Assembly: GCA_964464035.1 (NCBI GenBank)
Contig: CAYXEN010000087.1
Location: 1 to 9,020 of the forward strand
Direction of reading: 5' to 3'
From: CAYXEN01 sp964464035
GTDB taxonomy: Bacteria > Krumholzibacteriota > Krumholzibacteriia > WVZY01
Length of the DNA: 9,020 nucleotides
The position numbers were made by a program, and so were the translations under genes. Position 1 is the stretch's first letter; the number at the start of each line of letters is the position of its first letter. Below are positions 6,237 to 9,020 of this stretch, in pieces. The notes beneath the pieces were generated by a model. That model was not told the origin of the DNA. It ran no database searches and saw only the letters and a list, made by a program, of their open reading frames with translations.

Positions 6237-8024
6237 ATGAAGGTTCTCTCCCGCTCGATAAGTTCGGCCGAGGCGCGATCGATCGGCCTCGTGCTGATTC
6301 TAGCATTGGCCGGTTCCTCCTGCTCGCAAAATCCCGTCGGCCCCGGGGAGTCCGTGGATCTATCATGGTCCTGGATCAATCCCCTTCCCCAGGGCAACAC
6401 GCTTCTCGACGTCTGGACAGGCGAGTCGGGTGAAACGTATGCAGTCGGCGAAGGCGGAACGGTTCTTCACCGGGCCGGCAACGCTTGGAACATCGTAGAC
6501 ATCGGCACGGACGCAAGGTTGCAGGCGGTCTGGGGTTCGTCCCCCGACGACGTCTTCGCCATGGGCGAGTACGGTGCCGCCTATCACTATGACGGATCTT
6601 CCTGGACGAAAATGTACACCGGCAACACATCGTGGTTCACCGACATATGGGGGACTTCCCGGAACGACGTCTTCGCCACGGGGTGGAACGGAACCATACT
6701 TCAATTCGACGGCTCTCAGTGGTCCGCCATGGCGAGCGGAGTCGGCGTATTGCTCAATGGGATATGGGGCTGTGCCTCCGACACGGTTTTCGCGGTCGGC
6801 GCCGGCGGAGTGATCCTCTCTTACGACGGTTCGCAATGGCGAAGGATGAATTCCGGATCCGACGCGTTCTTGAACGACGTCTGGGGAACTTCGGGAAGCA
6901 ACGTCTTCGCCGTGGGCAACAGCGGAAGCATTCTTCACTACGACGGCGGCTCGTGGCAGGCCATGCAATCGGGCACCGATTCGAACCTCTTCGCGGTCTC
7001 CGGTCTATCCGCTTCCGAGGTCTTCGCCTTCGGAGAAGGCGGGATCATCCTCCGGCACGATTCCCTCCGGGGATGGTCTGCAATCGATTCTCCGACTGAC
7101 GAGTCGCTCTATGAAGCGAGCGCTGACACCGGAGGCGCGATCACGGCAGTAGGGCCAGCCGGGACTATCATCCGCTTCGAAACGAGAGGATGGATAGCAG
7201 TGGATTCCGGGCCGAGGGTCGACTTTCATGCCGCCTGGGTTTCGCCGATTTCCATCCTGTACGCGGTGGGAGACGCCGGAACCATAGTTCGTTTCGCGGG
7301 TTCTTCACCGCGCCTCATGGCGAGCGGAACTTCGAGCGACCTCTTCGGCGTATTCGGTCTCTGCGACGACGACATGATCGCGTGCGGGGCTGCAGGGGCC
7401 CTGCTTCGCTACGATGGATCCGCTTGGCTCTCCCTCGCCGGCGGCACGGATTCGTACCTTTTCGCCGTATGGAGCTCGACGGACGGAACCTACTTCATCG
7501 TAGGAGACCACGGGACCATACTCAGGTGCATCGACTCTTCATGCACCGTGCTGCCGAGCGGGACCGATTTGCCCCTCTTCGGAGTGTGGGGCGCATGCAA
7601 CGACGACGTCTTCGCAGTCGGAATGGCGGGAGTGATCCTGCATTTCGACGGTCGCTCCTGGTCTCCCATGGACAGCCCCACGGACTACGAGTTGACCTGC
7701 GTGTGGGGCAACGGGCCGGAGGACGTCTATGCCGCCGGCGGAGGAGGAACACTCCTCCACTACGACGGCAGCTCGTGGAAAGTGATCGACTCCGGGTCGC
7801 CGTACGATCTCTTCGCGCTGAAGTGCATCGACCGAGCTCATGCCTTCGTCGCCGGCACGAACGGCGTCGTAAGGATCAAGACGGGCTCGCGGTGGGACGC
7901 ATCGCGCAGTGGAACGTCCAATACGCTCAACGGTCTCTTCAACATGGGTTACACCGCCATGTACGCGGTGGGCGACAACGGCGCCGTCTTGTATTATCCT
8001 TTGACGGGAAGCTCGCGAAATTGA
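6237..8024 (+). CDS. Putative lipoprotein with 14 BNR/Ycf48-like propeller repeats
   Basis: A 595-residue exported protein. A signal segment (about 16-26) leads to Cys29 in LAGSSC, a sub-optimal lipobox with Gly at -3, so lipidation is likely but not certain. Residues 55-595 are fourteen repeats of 39 residues (the sixth is 40, the last 33) with the pattern LxxVWGxxxxDVFAVG, GxILHYDGSSW and SGT. The entry motif WINPLPQGN is typical of Ycf48/BNR-like propellers, and it matches the repeat end (W..M.SGT) missing from repeat 14, suggesting strand closure. Repeats 6-8 and 13 are degenerate. Seven of the eight cysteines outside the lipobox lie in repeats 9-13. No enzyme motif is visible; it probably binds a partner at the cell surface. 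The ATG at 6237 has no SD. The peptidase follows after 33 bp on the same strand. Confidence 0.85.
   Translation: MKVLSRSISSAEARSIGLVLILALAGSSCSQNPVGPGESVDLSWSWINPLPQGNTLLDVWTGESGETYAVGEGGTVLHRAGNAWNIVDIGTDARLQAVWGSSPDDVFAMGEYGAAYHYDGSSWTKMYTGNTSWFTDIWGTSRNDVFATGWNGTILQFDGSQWSAMASGVGVLLNGIWGCASDTVFAVGAGGVILSYDGSQWRRMNSGSDAFLNDVWGTSGSNVFAVGNSGSILHYDGGSWQAMQSGTDSNLFAVSGLSASEVFAFGEGGIILRHDSLRGWSAIDSPTDESLYEASADTGGAITAVGPAGTIIRFETRGWIAVDSGPRVDFHAAWVSPISILYAVGDAGTIVRFAGSSPRLMASGTSSDLFGVFGLCDDDMIACGAAGALLRYDGSAWLSLAGGTDSYLFAVWSSTDGTYFIVGDHGTILRCIDSSCTVLPSGTDLPLFGVWGACNDDVFAVGMAGVILHFDGRSWSPMDSPTDYELTCVWGNGPEDVYAAGGGGTLLHYDGSSWKVIDSGSPYDLFALKCIDRAHAFVAGTNGVVRIKTGSRWDASRSGTSNTLNGLFNMGYTAMYAVGDNGAVLYYPLTGSSRN
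6399..8021 (+). repeat. Fourteen in-frame 117-bp units encoding DVFAVG-type blades
   Basis: Repeats begin at residues 55, 94, 133, 172, 211, 250, 290, 329, 368, 407, 446, 485, 524 and 563, a 117-bp period with one extra codon in the sixth unit. The units are diverged, not recent copies. The repeat count of 14 equals that of the unrelated LVIVD array in the neighbouring gene. Confidence 0.85.
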
Positions 8025-8057
8025 GTCGAACGATCAATCGAGAAGAAAGGCAATGAC

Positions 8058-8966
8058 ATGTCTAACATCCGCTCGATCATTTCAGCAGCGACTATCGGGC
8101 TTGCCTTGAGTGCGGTCGTCTCCGCTCTTCCTCCGTCCGCGCCGGCGGAGGACTGGGCTACGTACTTCGAACGCTCAGGCGGCAAGGCCACCCCGAGATA
8201 CGATGAAACAATCGCATATTGCCGAAGGCTGGCCGCGGCCTCCAAGTGGATCGAATACACGAGCTTCGGCACGAGCCCCCAGGGAAGGGACCTGCCCTTG
8301 CTGATAATCGACAAGGACGGCAAGTTCGTCCCGCAGGAACGCCGGAAAAAGGCCGTCCTCCTCATTCAAGCCTGCATTCACGCCGGCGAGTCCGACGGAA
8401 AGGACGCCGGATTGATGTTGGCGAGAGACATCGCGATCACGAAGAAACTCGAGCACCTCGTCGACGGAGTGACGGTGCTTTTCATTCCCATATTCAACGT
8501 CGACGGCCACGAGCGCTTCGGTCCCTTCAACCGCATCAACCAGAACGGTCCGGAAGAGATGGGTTGGCGCGTGACGGCGCAGAACCTGAACCTGAATCGC
8601 GATTACCTCAAGGCCGACGCTCCCGAAATGCGCGCCTGGCTGGCCCTGTTCAACCAATGGCTCCCCGACTTCTTCATCGATTGCCACGTGACCGACGGAG
8701 CCGATTACCGCTACGTAGTGACATACTCGCTCGAAACCAGGGGCAACATGGCTTCCAACCTCACAGAATGGACAAGGGACGTCTATCAAGAAAGAATCGA
8801 AAAGATGATGGCCGACGACGGTTTCCCCCTGTCGCCCTACATATTCTTCAAGAAGCGCCACGACCCCGAGAGCGGCCTCGTGAGCTGGGTCGCCGGGCCC
8901 CGTTTCTCCCAAGGGTACACAGCCGTCCGGAATCGCCCCGGCCTGCTCATCGATGGAGAGTTCTAA
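8058..8966 (+). CDS. Secreted M14 zinc carboxypeptidase, C-terminally truncated
   Basis: A 302-residue protein with a signal peptide (hydrophobic 8-23, likely cleavage after Ala28-Pro-Ala30). The M14 fold is clear: zinc ligands His108 and Glu111 in ACIHAGESDGKDAG, the third ligand His210 in FFIDCHVTDG, and Asn180-Arg181 in LNLNRDYLK, matching the substrate-carboxylate pocket. PIFNVDGHERFG is also typical. The protein ends RNRPGLLIDGEF, where relatives continue LL(I/V)E-TH and further sequence; that glutamate is, to my knowledge, the catalytic general base. Here the position is Asp299 and the chain stops three residues later. It is either a truncated and perhaps inactive gene or a shortened form that binds peptides. 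SD GAAAGG (8045-8050) lies seven bases before the ATG. It may be co-transcribed with the propeller gene. Confidence 0.88.
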   Translation: MSNIRSIISAATIGLALSAVVSALPPSAPAEDWATYFERSGGKATPRYDETIAYCRRLAAASKWIEYTSFGTSPQGRDLPLLIIDKDGKFVPQERRKKAVLLIQACIHAGESDGKDAGLMLARDIAITKKLEHLVDGVTVLFIPIFNVDGHERFGPFNRINQNGPEEMGWRVTAQNLNLNRDYLKADAPEMRAWLALFNQWLPDFFIDCHVTDGADYRYVVTYSLETRGNMASNLTEWTRDVYQERIEKMMADDGFPLSPYIFFKKRHDPESGLVSWVAGPRFSQGYTAVRNRPGLLIDGEF

Positions 8967-9020
8967 CCCTCCGACTCCTCCGCCGGAGCCGGGGGGGTTG
9001 GTGCCGGGTGGTGGCGGGTG
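8967..9020. other. G-rich non-coding tail after the peptidase
   Basis: Fifty-four bases up to the window edge. They begin with a short CTCC-GCC-GGAG hairpin (8978-8988) and continue with a run of seven G (8991-8997) and further GGG runs at 9006-9008 and 9016-9018, a loose G-quadruplex pattern on the + strand. No T-tract follows the hairpin. The segment shows no continuation of the peptidase in any frame that I can read. It may be the edge of a repeat region like that at 1-174, but the similarity is too slight to claim. Confidence 0.35.

Noticed and set aside
5345..6433. A long open frame on the + strand antisense to the LVIVD gene (over 350 codons)
   Set aside because: It is rich in Arg, Gly and Asp with no recognisable domain, runs past the start of the plus-strand propeller gene, and is explained by the biased codons and regular repeats of the real gene on the other strand.
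7190..8056. A + strand open frame overlapping the 3' half of the 39-residue repeat gene
   Set aside because: It is extremely Arg-rich and echoes the repeats in a shifted frame; it has no SD and no family resemblance.
8175..8912. A minus-strand open frame antisense to the M14 peptidase
   Set aside because: It is a shadow of the peptidase codons; the sense strand has the signal peptide, zinc ligands and SD.

Overview
The window is a GC-rich stretch from a Gram-negative-type bacterium. Two predicted lipoproteins and a secreted zinc peptidase point to a diderm cell. The mix of LVIVD-repeat and 'DVFAVG' propeller lipoproteins with an M14 peptidase resembles what is seen in poorly cultured FCB-type or Krumholzibacteria/Eisenbacteria-like genomes and in myxobacteria. 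No marker gene is present, so that placement is only an impression. Isoleucine ATA and arginine AGG codons recur across several genes despite the high GC, which suggests one shared genomic background rather than one recently imported island.

Layout. Positions 1-429 hold no convincing gene: two degenerate copies of a roughly 55-bp GC-rich, hairpin-containing repeat (period about 104 bp), then an AT-rich leader. A membrane GT-C type glycosyltransferase follows (430-2004, +). It converges on a PflX-like radical SAM activase (2081-3001, -). A 168-bp divergent intergenic region carries a good sigma70-like promoter overlapped by a MarR-type inverted repeat. It drives a tight three-gene operon on the + strand: an MhqR-like MarR regulator (3170-3634), a tandem-CDGSH iron-sulfur protein (3636-3881) and a DoxX-family membrane protein (3884-4291). 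The gene gaps are 1 and 2 nt. This looks like an autoregulated redox/electrophile (quinone) stress module with an Fe-S protein built in.

The second half encodes envelope proteins. Two divergently transcribed putative lipoproteins have start codons only 37 bp apart. The minus-strand one (4313-6199) has 14 LVIVD repeats, each exactly 42 residues apart from a clipped last one. The plus-strand one (6237-8024) has 14 repeats of a different propeller family, each 39 residues (one of 40), also with a clipped last one. Both therefore look like 14-blade (7+7) propeller proteins built from unrelated motifs. This pairing is the most distinctive feature of the window. The plus-strand gene has no Shine-Dalgarno, but a promoter-like TTGTAA-N17-TATCAT would start transcription a few bases before its ATG. 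33 bp downstream, a secreted M14 zinc carboxypeptidase (8058-8966) keeps its zinc ligands but stops where the family's catalytic glutamate should be, running into G-rich non-coding sequence.

How the genes work together. The MarR-CDGSH-DoxX genes form a clear unit. The propeller pair and the peptidase probably act at the cell surface or in the periplasm; any direct interaction between them is speculation. The glycosyltransferase and the radical SAM activase look like independent genes. No tRNA, rRNA, transposase or CRISPR array was seen.
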